Of a stretch of 64,000 bases of DNA, positions 52,619 to 60,797 are shown in pieces. The position numbers and the translations under genes were made by a program. Every line of letters starts with the position of its first letter. Position 1 is the first letter of the stretch. The notes under the pieces were generated by a model, which was given only the letters and a program-made list of their open reading frames with translations, searched no databases and was not told where the DNA came from. The DNA comes from Halomicrobium urmianum (GTDB lineage Archaea; Halobacteriota; Halobacteria; Halobacteriales; Haloarculaceae). The stretch lies in the NCBI RefSeq assembly GCF_020217425.1, contig NZ_CP084090.1:1860001-1924000 (forward strand), written 5' to 3'.

Positions 52619-54469
52619 TCAGTCCGAGGAGGCGGCCGGCAGCGGCTCCTGGGCCTCGATCAGCAGTTCCTCGGGCGCGACGTCGACGGGCTCGTTCTCC
52701 AGCAGGACATCGATCGGCAGCGTCGGCGCGCCGTCGACGAGGTTCTCCATGAGGACGAGGCGCTCGCGGGCGCGGGACATGCCGACGTAGAAGACCCGCC
52801 GCTCGTTGTCGGTCAGCGTCGGGACGGGGTCGGTGTGCTTGGTGAACTCGCCGTCGCCGGGGATGGGCACGCCCTTCTGGTCGACGGTCGCGGCCATCTG
52901 CTCGACGACCTTCTCGGTGAGGTCGGTGCCGACGAACACGTGGTCGGCCTCCCGACCCTTGGCGGAGTGGATGGTGCCCAGGCGGACGCGGTCGGCGGCC
53001 ATCCCCCGGTACTCGCCGCGGAAGTACGCCTCGACGGAGCGCTCCTGGAAGTTCGTGACCTTCCGGAGCATGTCGGCGGCCGAGCGCGGGTCCGGGGCGA
53101 AGGGCGCGTGCTCGCGGACGACGTCGGGATCGATCTCGATCTCCGCGAGGTCCTCCTCCTCGCTCTCGTCGGCGATGTCGTCGAGTTCGTCGAAGAGGTC
53201 GTCGCGCTCGCCGGTGCCGAACGCGGAGTCCATCAGCATGTCGGCCAGGCGACGTGCCTCGAGGACGGTCATCGGCTCGTCCTCGTCCATGGCCTCGATG
53301 CCGCTGACGTACTCTCGCAGGCGGTCGGTCCACATCCGCTGGTCGGTCAGGCAGGTGAAGGGGATCCCCTGGCCGATGAACTCGTCCATGAACTGGAACA
53401 TCTGGTAGCGGGCGCGGAACAGCAACATGACGGTCCCCTCGTCGTCCTCGACCGTGCGCCGGATCTCCCGTACCAGATCCAGCATCGAGGGGTTGGTCAT
53501 TGGCAGGACCTCGCCGCCCTCCTTGCGCGGGTTGAGGTCCTTCTCCTGTCGCTTGTCGATGTGGCGGACTTCCCTGTTGACGACGTTGAGAATCGACGAG
53601 GGGAGACGGTAGGAGTTGGGGAGAATCTCGTCGACGTCGACGTCCTCGTCCAGCAGGAGGTCCGGATCGGCGCCCTGCCAGGCGTAGACGACCTGGTCGT
53701 CGTCGCCGGCGATGAGGATCCGCTCCATGTGGGGCTTCCACTCGTCGTAGACCTCGTACTGTAGCGTGGTGATGTCCTGAAACTCGTCGATGACGAGGTA
53801 GTCGACGCTGGGGAGCAGCGAGCGCTGCTCGACGCGCTCGAGCATGTCGGCGAACCCGGTCAGGTCGTTCTCGCCCTTGTAGGAGCGCCAGGCGCGGATG
53901 GCCTCGGGGACGTCGAGGCGGTCGTCGTCACTGGGCCAGGTCGGCGTGTACTTGTTGCCCGTCTGAGCGTTGTCGTCGATCTCCGGCGGCAGGCGGACCT
54001 CCTCGTCGTCCCACTGGAAGGGGACGTCGTACCAGTCGGCGACGTCGCGGCCGGTCCGCTGGAGCCACTGGCTGGTCGCGATGACCTTGTTACCCAGGGT
54101 CGTCGAGCGCGCGGAGCGACGACGGGAGCCCTCGTACTCGTCCTCGAACTCCAGGCCGAACTCCTCGCAGAACCCCTCCTTGTCGTCCTCGCCGACGACG
54201 TCCCCCCGGGAGAGATTCAGCAGCTCGTAGGCCTTCGCGTGCATCGTGCAGACGTTCCCCTTCAGCGATCGGGGGTTCATGTCGAGGCGCTCGGCCAGCC
54301 GCTCGCGAATCTCCGCGGCGGCGGCACGCGTGTAGGAGACGACCAGCACGTCCCTGACCGCGACGTCTTCCTCTGTCAGTAGCTCTTCGACGCGGTCGAG
54401 CAGTGCCGTGGTCTTCCCGCTCCCCGGCCCACCGAACAGCCGGACCACCTGTGGGCTCGTGTCAGCCAT
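52619..54469 (-). CDS. UvrD/REP-family superfamily 1 helicase
   Basis: 616 residues. Motif I FGGPGSGKTTALLDRVEELL, Ia VVSYTRAAAAEIRERLAERL, II YLVIDEFQDITTLQYEVY, III AGDDDQVVYAWQGADPDLLL, IV LLFRARYQMFQFMDEF, V LGTIHSAKGREADHVFVGTD, VI NERRVFYVGMSRARERLVLM. A 3'-5' DNA helicase or translocase in repair or replication restart. No nuclease domain. Start at 54469 (MADTSPQVVRLF). Confidence 0.9.
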   Translation of the reverse strand: MADTSPQVVRLFGGPGSGKTTALLDRVEELLTEEDVAVRDVLVVSYTRAAAAEIRERLAERLDMNPRSLKGNVCTMHAKAYELLNLSRGDVVGEDDKEGFCEEFGLEFEDEYEGSRRRSARSTTLGNKVIATSQWLQRTGRDVADWYDVPFQWDDEEVRLPPEIDDNAQTGNKYTPTWPSDDDRLDVPEAIRAWRSYKGENDLTGFADMLERVEQRSLLPSVDYLVIDEFQDITTLQYEVYDEWKPHMERILIAGDDDQVVYAWQGADPDLLLDEDVDVDEILPNSYRLPSSILNVVNREVRHIDKRQEKDLNPRKEGGEVLPMTNPSMLDLVREIRRTVEDDEGTVMLLFRARYQMFQFMDEFIGQGIPFTCLTDQRMWTDRLREYVSGIEAMDEDEPMTVLEARRLADMLMDSAFGTGERDDLFDELDDIADESEEEDLAEIEIDPDVVREHAPFAPDPRSAADMLRKVTNFQERSVEAYFRGEYRGMAADRVRLGTIHSAKGREADHVFVGTDLTEKVVEQMAATVDQKGVPIPGDGEFTKHTDPVPTLTDNERRVFYVGMSRARERLVLMENLVDGAPTLPIDVLLENEPVDVAPEELLIEAQEPLPAASSD

Positions 54470-54751
54470 TGGGCACCTAGACGAGCTACTCACTCATAAA
54501 CGACGTGCTTTGGGGGCCGGCTCGGCTGAATGCGGGCGTCCGCGGGATTCGGTACCGAGGCGCTCGCTATTGGAGGTCGTCGCTCAGTATGCGGTTCCTC
54601 CCTCCGGTCGGAACCGCACGGCTCGCGTGTCACTCCTATCGTCGTTCCCGATCGCATTAACGAGAGCGCGACCGAAGGGAGCGGTCTCGCTACCTCACGG
54701 CTCCCTGTGGTCGCCGTTCGGTTTTCCGAGGCCTCACTTCGTTCGGCCTCG
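54470..54751. other. intergenic region without recognised gene
   Basis: About 280 bases between the UvrD-like gene and the membrane-protein gene stop. It contains only short GAGCGCGACCGAAGGGAGCG and ACTTCGTTCGGCCTCGCT-type strings seen between other genes here. Confidence 0.4.
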
Positions 54752-55060
54752 CTACCGATACAGCGAGACGTATAACATGCTGAAACCGACGATGTAGGGG
54801 ATGGTCTCGGCCAGCTGGAAGAACGTCCGGACCAGCTCCGTCGTCTCGCCGGCGCTGAGCTGGGTGACGAGGCTGGAGACGGCGACGGCCATGCTGATGA
54901 AGGCGAAGCCGATGAAGGCGTACTGAAGCCGCTCGGAGGGACGCTTGCGGTAGGCCTGGAAGCTGATGAGCGTGATTCCCAGCGTCAGACCGAACACGGC
55001 CATCCGCATCAACACGAGCACCCCCCGGGCGAGCGCGACGCCGTCCACCATCGCTTGCAT
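54752..55060 (-). CDS. DUF7521-like membrane protein
   Basis: 102 residues with three membrane segments: RMAVFGLTLGITLISFQAYR, LQYAFIGFAFISMAVAVSSL and TIPYIVGFSMLYVSLYR. It follows the winged-helix gene by 21 bases. Such regulator plus three-helix membrane-protein pairs are frequent in haloarchaea, but their role is unknown. Confidence 0.65.
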   Translation of the reverse strand: MQAMVDGVALARGVLVLMRMAVFGLTLGITLISFQAYRKRPSERLQYAFIGFAFISMAVAVSSLVTQLSAGETTELVRTFFQLAETIPYIVGFSMLYVSLYR

Positions 55061-55081
55061 AGGTTTGATCGGGCTACTAAA

Positions 55082-55432
55082 CTACTCGGGGTTCAGTTCG
55101 TCCCACAGCTGGCTGAACCGATCCGGGAGGTTCTCCTCGCGGTAGATCCGGACGTGGTACTGGTCCTCCTCCAGCGAGATGACCGTCGACTCGAAGTTCG
55201 ACTCGTAGACCTTGTAGTGGTTGCCGTCCTCGGCCACGAGGGTCCGGTCGGTCACGAGGTCGTACTCGTCGAGCATCTCTATGCGCCGGTACACCGTGGG
55301 GAGGGACAGGTCGCACTCCTCGGCGAGTTCCTTGGCCGACTTGGGTTCGCGGCTGATCGCGGCCAGCACTCGCCGGGCGTGCTGGTCCCCGATCGTGTCG
55401 AGAATCTCCTCGATGCTCTGCTCGTCGTCCAC
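55082..55432 (-). CDS. ArsR-like winged-helix transcription regulator
   Basis: 116 residues: SIEEILDTIGDQHARRVLAA, ISREPKSAKELAEECDLSLP, TVYRRIEMLDEYDLVTDRTL, then a C-terminal beta part with YKVYESNFESTVISLEEDQY. The helix-turn-helix AKELAEECDLSLPTVYRRIE is clear. Probably regulates its own operon with the membrane protein downstream. Confidence 0.8.
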   Translation of the reverse strand: MDDEQSIEEILDTIGDQHARRVLAAISREPKSAKELAEECDLSLPTVYRRIEMLDEYDLVTDRTLVAEDGNHYKVYESNFESTVISLEEDQYHVRIYREENLPDRFSQLWDELNPE

Positions 55433-55728
55433 TACCCGGTGGTTTTCCTCCCGTCACATAAGCGTTTTCGAGCGTGAATCGACACGTCCGAAGCCGACAG
55501 CCCCGTCGAACGAGCAGTCGCTCCTCCTGATCGTCGGTGACCGTGTGAACCCTGCCGGCGGTGTTGTCCTCGCTGGACGGAAACACGCTCTAGAGCGGTT
55601 CTACGACATGATAACGAGCTACTGCATCTAGCGCGACCGGGGCTTTTTCACGCCGAGAAAACGCTGAACGGTTTATATGGTACCTGCGGTCATAGGCTTC
55701 AGTGCGGATCGACTCCAGGTGAACACGA
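55433..55728. promoter_or_regulatory. divergent region ahead of the PadR-like gene
   Basis: About 300 bases. GGTTTATATGG (55671-55681) is a strong TATA-like box that gives a leader of about 25 bases for the PadR-like gene, whose ATG is preceded by AGGTG. No convincing ORF lies within. Confidence 0.55.
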
Positions 55729-56214
55729 ATGTCCGGGGATCAACTCCGCCGCATGACGGTGGGCGAAACGGTGGGTACAGGCACCGACGAGCGACCGACG
55801 GCTCTCGTCGGTAACGACCACGAGGCGCCCGACAGCGGCGGGACCGCACTGACCGACGTGCTGTCCTCGGGCGACGACCCTCTCGACGGAGACGGTTCCG
55901 TCGACGAGGGGCTCGTCACGGAAAGTCTGGACGAGATCCTCATCGCGATGATCGCGTCGTCGGCCGACGAGACGCACGGTACCGGACTGATGGACGAACT
56001 GGACCGTCTGTTCGACGTCCAGTTGAGTCCGGGAACAGTCTACCCCCGGCTGCACGAGCTCGAATCCGAGGACCTCCTCGAGATGCACGAGCTCGTCCAG
56101 ACGAAGCAGTACTCGATCGACGACCCGTCGAGTGCGCGCGACCGGGTCGAGCGCGCGGTGCGACAGCACCTCGCTATCGGGCTGTTCCTGCAGGCGTCGC
56201 TCGACGCACTCTAA
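55729..56214 (+). CDS. PadR-like transcription regulator
   Basis: 161 residues. An acidic, low-complexity N-terminus of about 60 residues leads into a winged helix: ESLDEILIAMIASSADETHG, TGLMDELDRLFDVQLSPGTV, YPRLHELESEDLLEMHELVQ, TKQYSIDDPSSARDRVERAV. The LSPGTVYPRLHELE motif is the PadR recognition helix. The target is unknown. The TATA box at 55671 and AGGTG before the ATG support this start. Confidence 0.8.
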   Translation: MSGDQLRRMTVGETVGTGTDERPTALVGNDHEAPDSGGTALTDVLSSGDDPLDGDGSVDEGLVTESLDEILIAMIASSADETHGTGLMDELDRLFDVQLSPGTVYPRLHELESEDLLEMHELVQTKQYSIDDPSSARDRVERAVRQHLAIGLFLQASLDAL

Positions 56215-56311
56215 CCCCCCATCCAACCCCCCTATCACCCCCATTTCGACCAACCCCATTCCGGTCCTACCCCCCATTTCGGACCACCCCTTCCGGACCA
56301 CCCCTTCCTGC
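56212..56311. repeat. C-rich tract after the PadR-like gene
   Basis: About 100 bases of short C runs separated by A/T (ACCCCCCATCC, AACCCCCCTATC, ACCCCCATTTCG, TACCCCCCATTTCGG, ACCACCCCTTCCGG). The minus strand has G runs that could form quadruplexes. The unit CCCCATTTCGGACC or CCCCTTCCGGACC repeats imperfectly. Confidence 0.55.
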
Positions 56312-56505
56312 GAACGCGACGCTGACGACCAGCGTCGGGTCTCACGTCAGCGGAGACACTGACGCGTCGTTATCGGCGAGTGCGCCGTCGCCGTCGCTCC
56401 GGAGAGCGCGGCCGCCACGCTTCCGATCGACCGCGGCGGCGAGCTCTTTCGGTGTCACCCGATCAGCCGAAAAATGCCGTCTAACCGCGGCCGCTACCGG
56501 ATCAG
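56312..56505. other. intergenic stretch without recognised gene
   Basis: Just under 200 bases between the C-rich tract and the HVO_0416-type gene. No ORF with coding character, RNA gene or repeat is seen. Confidence 0.35.
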
Positions 56506-56685
56506 CTATCGTCCCGGTACCCAGCCGCACACCGAGCACTCCGTCGCGCCCTCGTCGTGGAGTCCGCCACAATCCGGGCACTGCTTCTTGTTGTAGCTCT
56601 CCTCCCAGCCGGGCGACTCGACGTCGTGGCCGCGCTGAGACAGAAATTCGTCGAACATGTCGTCGGTACTCGGTGCGGAGGCCAT
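56506..56685 (-). CDS. HVO_0416-family zinc finger protein
   Basis: 59 residues: MASAPSTDDMFDEFLSQRGH, DVESPGWEESYNKKQCPDCG, GLHDEGATECSVCGWVPGR. The CPxCGGLHDxxAxxCxVCGW ribbon is that of the HVO_0416 family of haloarchaeal small zinc-finger proteins. Function unknown. Start at 56685; the minus strand has GGTATACCATGGCATG about 10-20 bases upstream. Confidence 0.85.
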   Translation of the reverse strand: MASAPSTDDMFDEFLSQRGHDVESPGWEESYNKKQCPDCGGLHDEGATECSVCGWVPGR

Positions 56686-57138
56686 ACATGCCATGGTATA
56701 CCACACCAGCGTAAATGTCTGTTGGTACAGGCCAATGGCACCACGTCCCACTCTCGACTGTGCGGCCACTCCTCGCGGGGGACTACCGTCCGGACGCAGC
56801 CGTCGCTCTCGGTCAGCTGTTCGGATCGTCACAGCGTCGCGACTATCGGGCGTGAAAACGGAAAGTGGGTGGTGGGTGGGGTGGGTGGGAAGGGGGGGAT
56901 CGGCACCAGGAATGGTGCCGTACCAGCCTGTGAGGAGTCGCTAATAATAAAGGCATCGGCGACGTTCTCTCCGCTGATAATTGCGAACCGACCCCGCCTC
57001 GCTTCCGGTCTCGTCGTGGCGGGGTGGGCGGCGCTCCCGACGCGGGATTCTCCCTGTTCGTCGCAGTGGCCGTCAGAAGAGTGTCCCGGCGTCCTCCCGA
57101 GTGAAGCGACGGAGGGCTCGGGAGGGCTTTGCTCTTCC
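56686..57138. other. intergenic region with quadruplex motif and hairpin
   Basis: About 450 bases without a credible gene. It holds the G-rich tract at 56867-56898, the hairpin at 56902-56919, and an A/T-rich CTAATAATAAAGG stretch near 56942. The T-arm palindrome follows at 57139. Confidence 0.5.
56867..56898 (+). other. G-quadruplex-forming tract
   Basis: At least five runs of three or more G separated by one to three bases (GGGTGGTGGG, TGGGGTGGG, TGGGAAGGGGGGG) within 32 bases, on the plus strand. A 7-base-pair hairpin (GGCACCA ggaa TGGTGCC, 56902-56919) follows at once. Confidence 0.6.
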
Positions 57139-57193
57139 GGCGGATGTGAACCGCGAGGCCTCCCTACGGTCGTCCTCTGGGCTCAAATCCGCC
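57139..57193. repeat. T-arm palindrome downstream of tRNA-Val
   Basis: GGCGGATGTGAACC (57139-57152) and GGGCTCAAATCCGCC (57179-57193) are near-exact inverted copies of the tRNA-Val T arm (GGCGGATTTGAACCG in plus sense at 57252). The loop is GCGAGGCCTCCCTACGG and neighbours. It lies 50 bases beyond the tRNA 3' end, like the units beside tRNA-Lys. Confidence 0.65.
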
Positions 57194-57243
57194 AGCCGCT
57201 TGACACACGCGGCGCTCGAAAGCGAGCGCCGCGAGAGTTGCAG

Positions 57244-57316
57244 TGGGTCCGGGCGGATTTGAACCGCCGACTACTTCCTTGTAAGGGAAGTGTCATAACC
57301 ACTAGACCACAGACCC
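57244..57316 (-). tRNA. tRNA-Val (UAC)
   Basis: 73 bases on the minus strand. GGGTCTG pairs with CGGACCC; the anticodon arm CTTCCCTTACAAGGAAG presents TAC; T arm GGCGGTTCAAATCCGCC. No CCA encoded. Confidence 0.95.
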
Positions 57317-57402
57317 GCTACGTGAAGCCAATCGACGGGGAGAAATAACGCTTTCTCTCTGGGGGCGGAACGCTTACCCCGCAGACGTGTGATCGTTCCC
57401 GC

Positions 57403-57897
57403 ATGGTACGGCGGTCGACGGCGGCCTTCGCGGTCGTGGTGGGGGTAATCGTGGTCGTCGCGCTTCTCCTGCAGACGGGGCTGTGGATCAGCCTGCTTCC
57501 CATCGGCGAGTACGAAGAGACGACGGTGACCGTCGTGGACGGCGACGGCGAACAGCTGGGGTCCGTCGAGGCCCGCGTCGCGGATTCGACGCCCAAGCGG
57601 CTCGTCGGTCTCAGTCGAACGGACGATCTCGGTCCGGACGAGGGGATGCTGTTCGTCCACGACGAAGCGGAGCGTCACGCCTACGTCATGCGGGAGATGG
57701 CCTTCCCGCTGGACATCGTCTTCGTAGCGGCCAACGGTACGATCACCGAGATCCATCACGCGCCGGTTCCGTCCGGGGGCGGCGACCTCCGGGAGTACCC
57801 CGGTCACGGGAAGTACGTCCTCGAAGTCCAGCGGGGCTGGACCAACCGGACGGACACTGCAGTCGGCGACCGCGTGCGTTCGCCCGCCATGGAGTGA
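57403..57897 (+). CDS. DUF192 family protein, membrane-anchored
   Basis: 164 residues. An N-terminal membrane anchor (AAFAVVVGVIVVVALLLQTG) precedes a DUF192 domain: EARVADSTPKRLVGLSRTDD, LGPDEGMLFVHDEAERHAYV, MREMAFPLDIVFVAANGTIT, HGKYVLEVQRGW. The GMLF...M...PLDIVF pattern is the family signature. The domain would sit outside the cell. Function unknown. An ACGCTTTCTCTCTGG stretch upstream may hold its promoter. Confidence 0.82.
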   Translation: MVRRSTAAFAVVVGVIVVVALLLQTGLWISLLPIGEYEETTVTVVDGDGEQLGSVEARVADSTPKRLVGLSRTDDLGPDEGMLFVHDEAERHAYVMREMAFPLDIVFVAANGTITEIHHAPVPSGGGDLREYPGHGKYVLEVQRGWTNRTDTAVGDRVRSPAME

Positions 57898-57992
57898 CGT
57901 ACGGCCGCAGTCCACCCCGCCAGATTCGCGGCCTTTGGCACTCTCTAGCACGAGGACGACGGCCTTTTTGCCGGCGCGCTCCTGACACGTCC

Positions 57993-59945
57993 GTGGACAT
58001 CGACGCCGGGGACGACGACGCCTTCAAGGACGTGCGGGAGCACGTCGACCACCCGATGCGGCGGCTGTTCGCCGAGTACGGCAGCGATAACGCCGGTGCG
58101 TTCGCCGTCGGCTTCGTCAGCAGCGTCGCCGCCCGCCTGCTGGACCTGCTCCCGCCGGTGCTGCTCGGCATCGCCATCGACGCGATCTTCCGCGGCGAGC
58201 GTCGCTTCGCTCTCGGTCCGATCCCGCTCGATCAGTACGCGTCGGATCCCGAGAGCCAGGTCGTCCTGACGGCGGGGATCGTCGCCGGAGCTTTCCTGCT
58301 CGGAGCGGGCTTTCACTGGCTGCGCAACTGGGGCTGGAACGCCTTCGCCCAGCACATCCAGCACGACGTCCGGACCGACACCTACGACAGGATGCAGCGG
58401 CTGAACCTCTCCTTCTACTCGGAAAAACAGACGGGCGAGATGATGTCGGTGCTCTCGAACGACGTCAACCGCCTGGAGCGGTTCCTCAACGACGGGATGA
58501 ACTCGGCGTTCCGGCTGGCCGTGATGGTGCTCGGCATCGCCGCGATCCTCTTTTACTACAACTGGCAGCTGGCCCTCGTCACGATCGTCGTCGTCCCAGC
58601 CATCGCCTTCTTCACCTACCGGTTCATCCAGACGATCCAGCCGAAGTACGCCGACGTGCGCTCCTCCGTGGGGCAACTGAACTCCCGGCTGGAGAACAAC
58701 CTCGGCGGCATCCAGGTGATCAAGACGGCCAACACGGAGGACTTCGAGTCCGAGCGCGTCGAGGACGTCTCCGAGGACTACTTCGACGCCAACTGGGACG
58801 CCATCGAGACCCGGATCCGCTTCTTCCCGGGGCTGCGCGTGCTCGCGGGCGCTGGCTTCGTCGTCACGTTCCTCGTCGGCGGCCTGTGGGTCTACGCCGG
58901 CGAGGGACCGCTGTTCTTCACCGGCGACCTCACGACGGGGGAGTTCGTGGTCTTCATCCTCCTCTCGCAGCGCTTCATCTGGCCCATGGCGCAGTTCGGA
59001 CAGATCATCAACATGTACCAGCGGGCCTACGCCTCCGCCGAGCGCGTGTTCGGCCTGATGGACACGCCCAGCCGCATCGAGGAGGCACCCGGCGCCGAAC
59101 CGCTGGATGTCGTCGAGGGCCGCGTGGAGTACGACGACGTCACCTTCGGTTACGACGGCGGGGGCGGCACGGCCGAGGACAACGTCCTCGCGGACGTCTC
59201 CTTCACAGTCGAGGGCGGCGACACCGTCGCGCTGGTCGGCCCCACCGGAGCCGGCAAGTCCACCGTGATGAAGCTCCTCCTGCGGATGTACGACGTCGAC
59301 GAGGGCGCCGTCAGGATCGACGGCCAGGACGTACGCGAGGTGACCATCCCGAGCCTGCGCGAGTCGATCGGCTACGTCAGCCAGGAGACGTTCCTCTTCT
59401 ACGGGACGGTCCAGGAGAACATCACCTACGGTGCCTTCGACGCGGACGACGAGGACGTCGTCGAGGCCGCGAAGGCCGCGGAGGCCCACGGATTCATCCA
59501 GAACCTCCCGGAGGGCTACGACACGATGGTCGGCGAGCGCGGCGTGAAGCTCTCCGGCGGCCAGCGCCAGCGGGTCGCCATCGCCCGGGCGGTCCTCAAA
59601 GACCCCGAGGTCCTCGTGCTGGACGAGGCCACCAGCGACGTCGACACGGAGACGGAGATGCTGATCCAGCGCTCGCTGGACCGGCTGACCGCCGACCGCA
59701 CGACCTTCGCCATCGCTCACCGCCTCTCGACGATCAAGGGCGCCGACCAGATCGTCGTCCTCGAGGACGGCCGCGTCGTCGAGCGGGGCACGCACGACGA
59801 ACTCCTGGCCGAGGACGGCCTGTACGCCAACCTCTGGGCCGTCCAGGCCGGCGAGATCGACGAGCTTCCGGAGGAGTTCGTCCGGCGGGCGACCGAACGG
59901 CGGTCCCGCGTTGAGACCGACGACGCCGAAGCGGACGACGATTGA
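57993..59945 (+). CDS. ABC-type exporter half-transporter (fused membrane and ATPase domains)
   Basis: 650 residues from a GTG start at 57993. A six-helix exporter domain (VGFVSSVAARLLDLLPPVLL to about residue 360; coupling segment SEKQTGEMMSVLSNDVNRLE) is followed by an ATPase: Walker A GPTGAGKSTVMKLLL, Q-loop GYVSQETFLFYG, signature VKLSGGQRQRVAIARAV, Walker B VLVLDEATSDVD, H-loop AIAHRLSTIK. It should work as a homodimer, exporting a lipid, peptide or drug. Preceded by GGCCTTTTTGCCGG about 30 bases upstream. Confidence 0.9.
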   Translation: MDIDAGDDDAFKDVREHVDHPMRRLFAEYGSDNAGAFAVGFVSSVAARLLDLLPPVLLGIAIDAIFRGERRFALGPIPLDQYASDPESQVVLTAGIVAGAFLLGAGFHWLRNWGWNAFAQHIQHDVRTDTYDRMQRLNLSFYSEKQTGEMMSVLSNDVNRLERFLNDGMNSAFRLAVMVLGIAAILFYYNWQLALVTIVVVPAIAFFTYRFIQTIQPKYADVRSSVGQLNSRLENNLGGIQVIKTANTEDFESERVEDVSEDYFDANWDAIETRIRFFPGLRVLAGAGFVVTFLVGGLWVYAGEGPLFFTGDLTTGEFVVFILLSQRFIWPMAQFGQIINMYQRAYASAERVFGLMDTPSRIEEAPGAEPLDVVEGRVEYDDVTFGYDGGGGTAEDNVLADVSFTVEGGDTVALVGPTGAGKSTVMKLLLRMYDVDEGAVRIDGQDVREVTIPSLRESIGYVSQETFLFYGTVQENITYGAFDADDEDVVEAAKAAEAHGFIQNLPEGYDTMVGERGVKLSGGQRQRVAIARAVLKDPEVLVLDEATSDVDTETEMLIQRSLDRLTADRTTFAIAHRLSTIKGADQIVVLEDGRVVERGTHDELLAEDGLYANLWAVQAGEIDELPEEFVRRATERRSRVETDDAEADDD

Positions 59946-60095
59946 CGTGAGGTTCCGAGCGGAAGCGAGGTGCCTCATACCGAGCGAGCGGGAGTGAGCG
60001 AAGCGAACGACACGCGAGCCGCGAGGCCCGTCTAATACCGTGAACAATGATATCGCATAACAATCATTATTGTCCATCGAATTTAATACAGGAGT
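59946..60095. other. intergenic stretch
   Basis: 150 bases with GAGCGAGCGGGAGTGAGCGA-type strings, then an A/T-rich segment (60050-60085, TATCGCATAACAATCATTAT) that probably holds the promoter of the next gene. Confidence 0.45.
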
Positions 60096-60521
60096 ATGGC
60101 AGCGACGCAGCTGGCGAGCGCGCTCGTCATGGGCGCGCTCGTCGCGATCGTGGTGGCCGCAGTGGTCCGCGGTCGACGGTGGCGGCAGTACGCGCCGCGA
60201 CCGGACGAGAACGTCGAGGCGCGACCGCTCCCCGGCGGGGCGGCCGAGGACCCCGTCGGGCTCTGGGTCGCGGCGTTCGTCGTGGCCGCGCTCGGAGCGA
60301 TGGCCGGGGCCGTCGCGCTCGTCTCGACGCCGGACCTCGGGCTCACGTCCGGTCCCGTCCTGATCGGCGCGGCCGGAATCGTCTCGCTGTACCTCCTGAG
60401 CGGCGTGTACTTCCTCGCGCGGGAGCGGGGCCACCCGAACTCGCTGGCCGTCGCGGAGACGGCGACCGTCGTCGGCGCGCTCTTCCTCGCGGCCGTCGCC
60501 GCCCAGTTGATCGGGGCCTGA
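60096..60521 (+). CDS. four-helix membrane protein next to the oxidase operon
   Basis: 141 residues: ASALVMGALVAIVVAAVVRG, VGLWVAAFVVAALGAMAGAV, PVLIGAAGIVSLYLLSGVYF and TATVVGALFLAAVAAQLIGA as membrane segments, with a hydrophilic loop RRWRQYAPRPDENVEARPLP. It converges on coxD, four bases apart. A link to the respiratory chain is only positional. Confidence 0.6.
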   Translation: MAATQLASALVMGALVAIVVAAVVRGRRWRQYAPRPDENVEARPLPGGAAEDPVGLWVAAFVVAALGAMAGAVALVSTPDLGLTSGPVLIGAAGIVSLYLLSGVYFLARERGHPNSLAVAETATVVGALFLAAVAAQLIGA

Positions 60522-60525
60522 CCCG

Positions 60526-60795
60526 TCACGTGATCGAGTAGGCCGCGGCGGCGGTCAGCGCGAGCGCGACGATCAGACCTCCGCCGGCCAGGTACGACAC
60601 CGCCCGGGGCTCCCAGCGGAGGTGCTGGTAGTAGCCGGCCACCAGCAGCGCCTTGGCCGCCGAGAGGACGAGGATGACCCAGAAGGCCAGCCAGTAGCTG
60701 GACTCCAGCAGGCCAGCGTACTCCACTCCGGCCTGGACGGTGGCCAGGACGAACAGGACGCCGAAGATCGCCGTGTACAGTTTCGCGTGGCTCAT
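60526..60795 (-). CDS. coxD: cytochrome c oxidase subunit IV
   Basis: 89 residues with three membrane segments: LYTAIFGVLFVLATVQAGVE, SYWLAFWVILVLSAAKALLV and YLAGGGLIVALALTAAAAYS. AKALLVAGYYQHLRWE is the usual signature of prokaryotic subunit IV. Its ATG follows the coxAC stop by two bases, so it is co-translated with the oxidase. Confidence 0.85.
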   Translation of the reverse strand: MSHAKLYTAIFGVLFVLATVQAGVEYAGLLESSYWLAFWVILVLSAAKALLVAGYYQHLRWEPRAVSYLAGGGLIVALALTAAAAYSIT

Positions 60796-60797
60796 GG

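Noticed and set aside
57945-60434. A minus-strand frame of over 800 codons opposite the ABC exporter
   Set aside because: The ABC exporter on the plus strand has every family motif. The antisense frame is a shadow caused by the high GC content and few stop codons.
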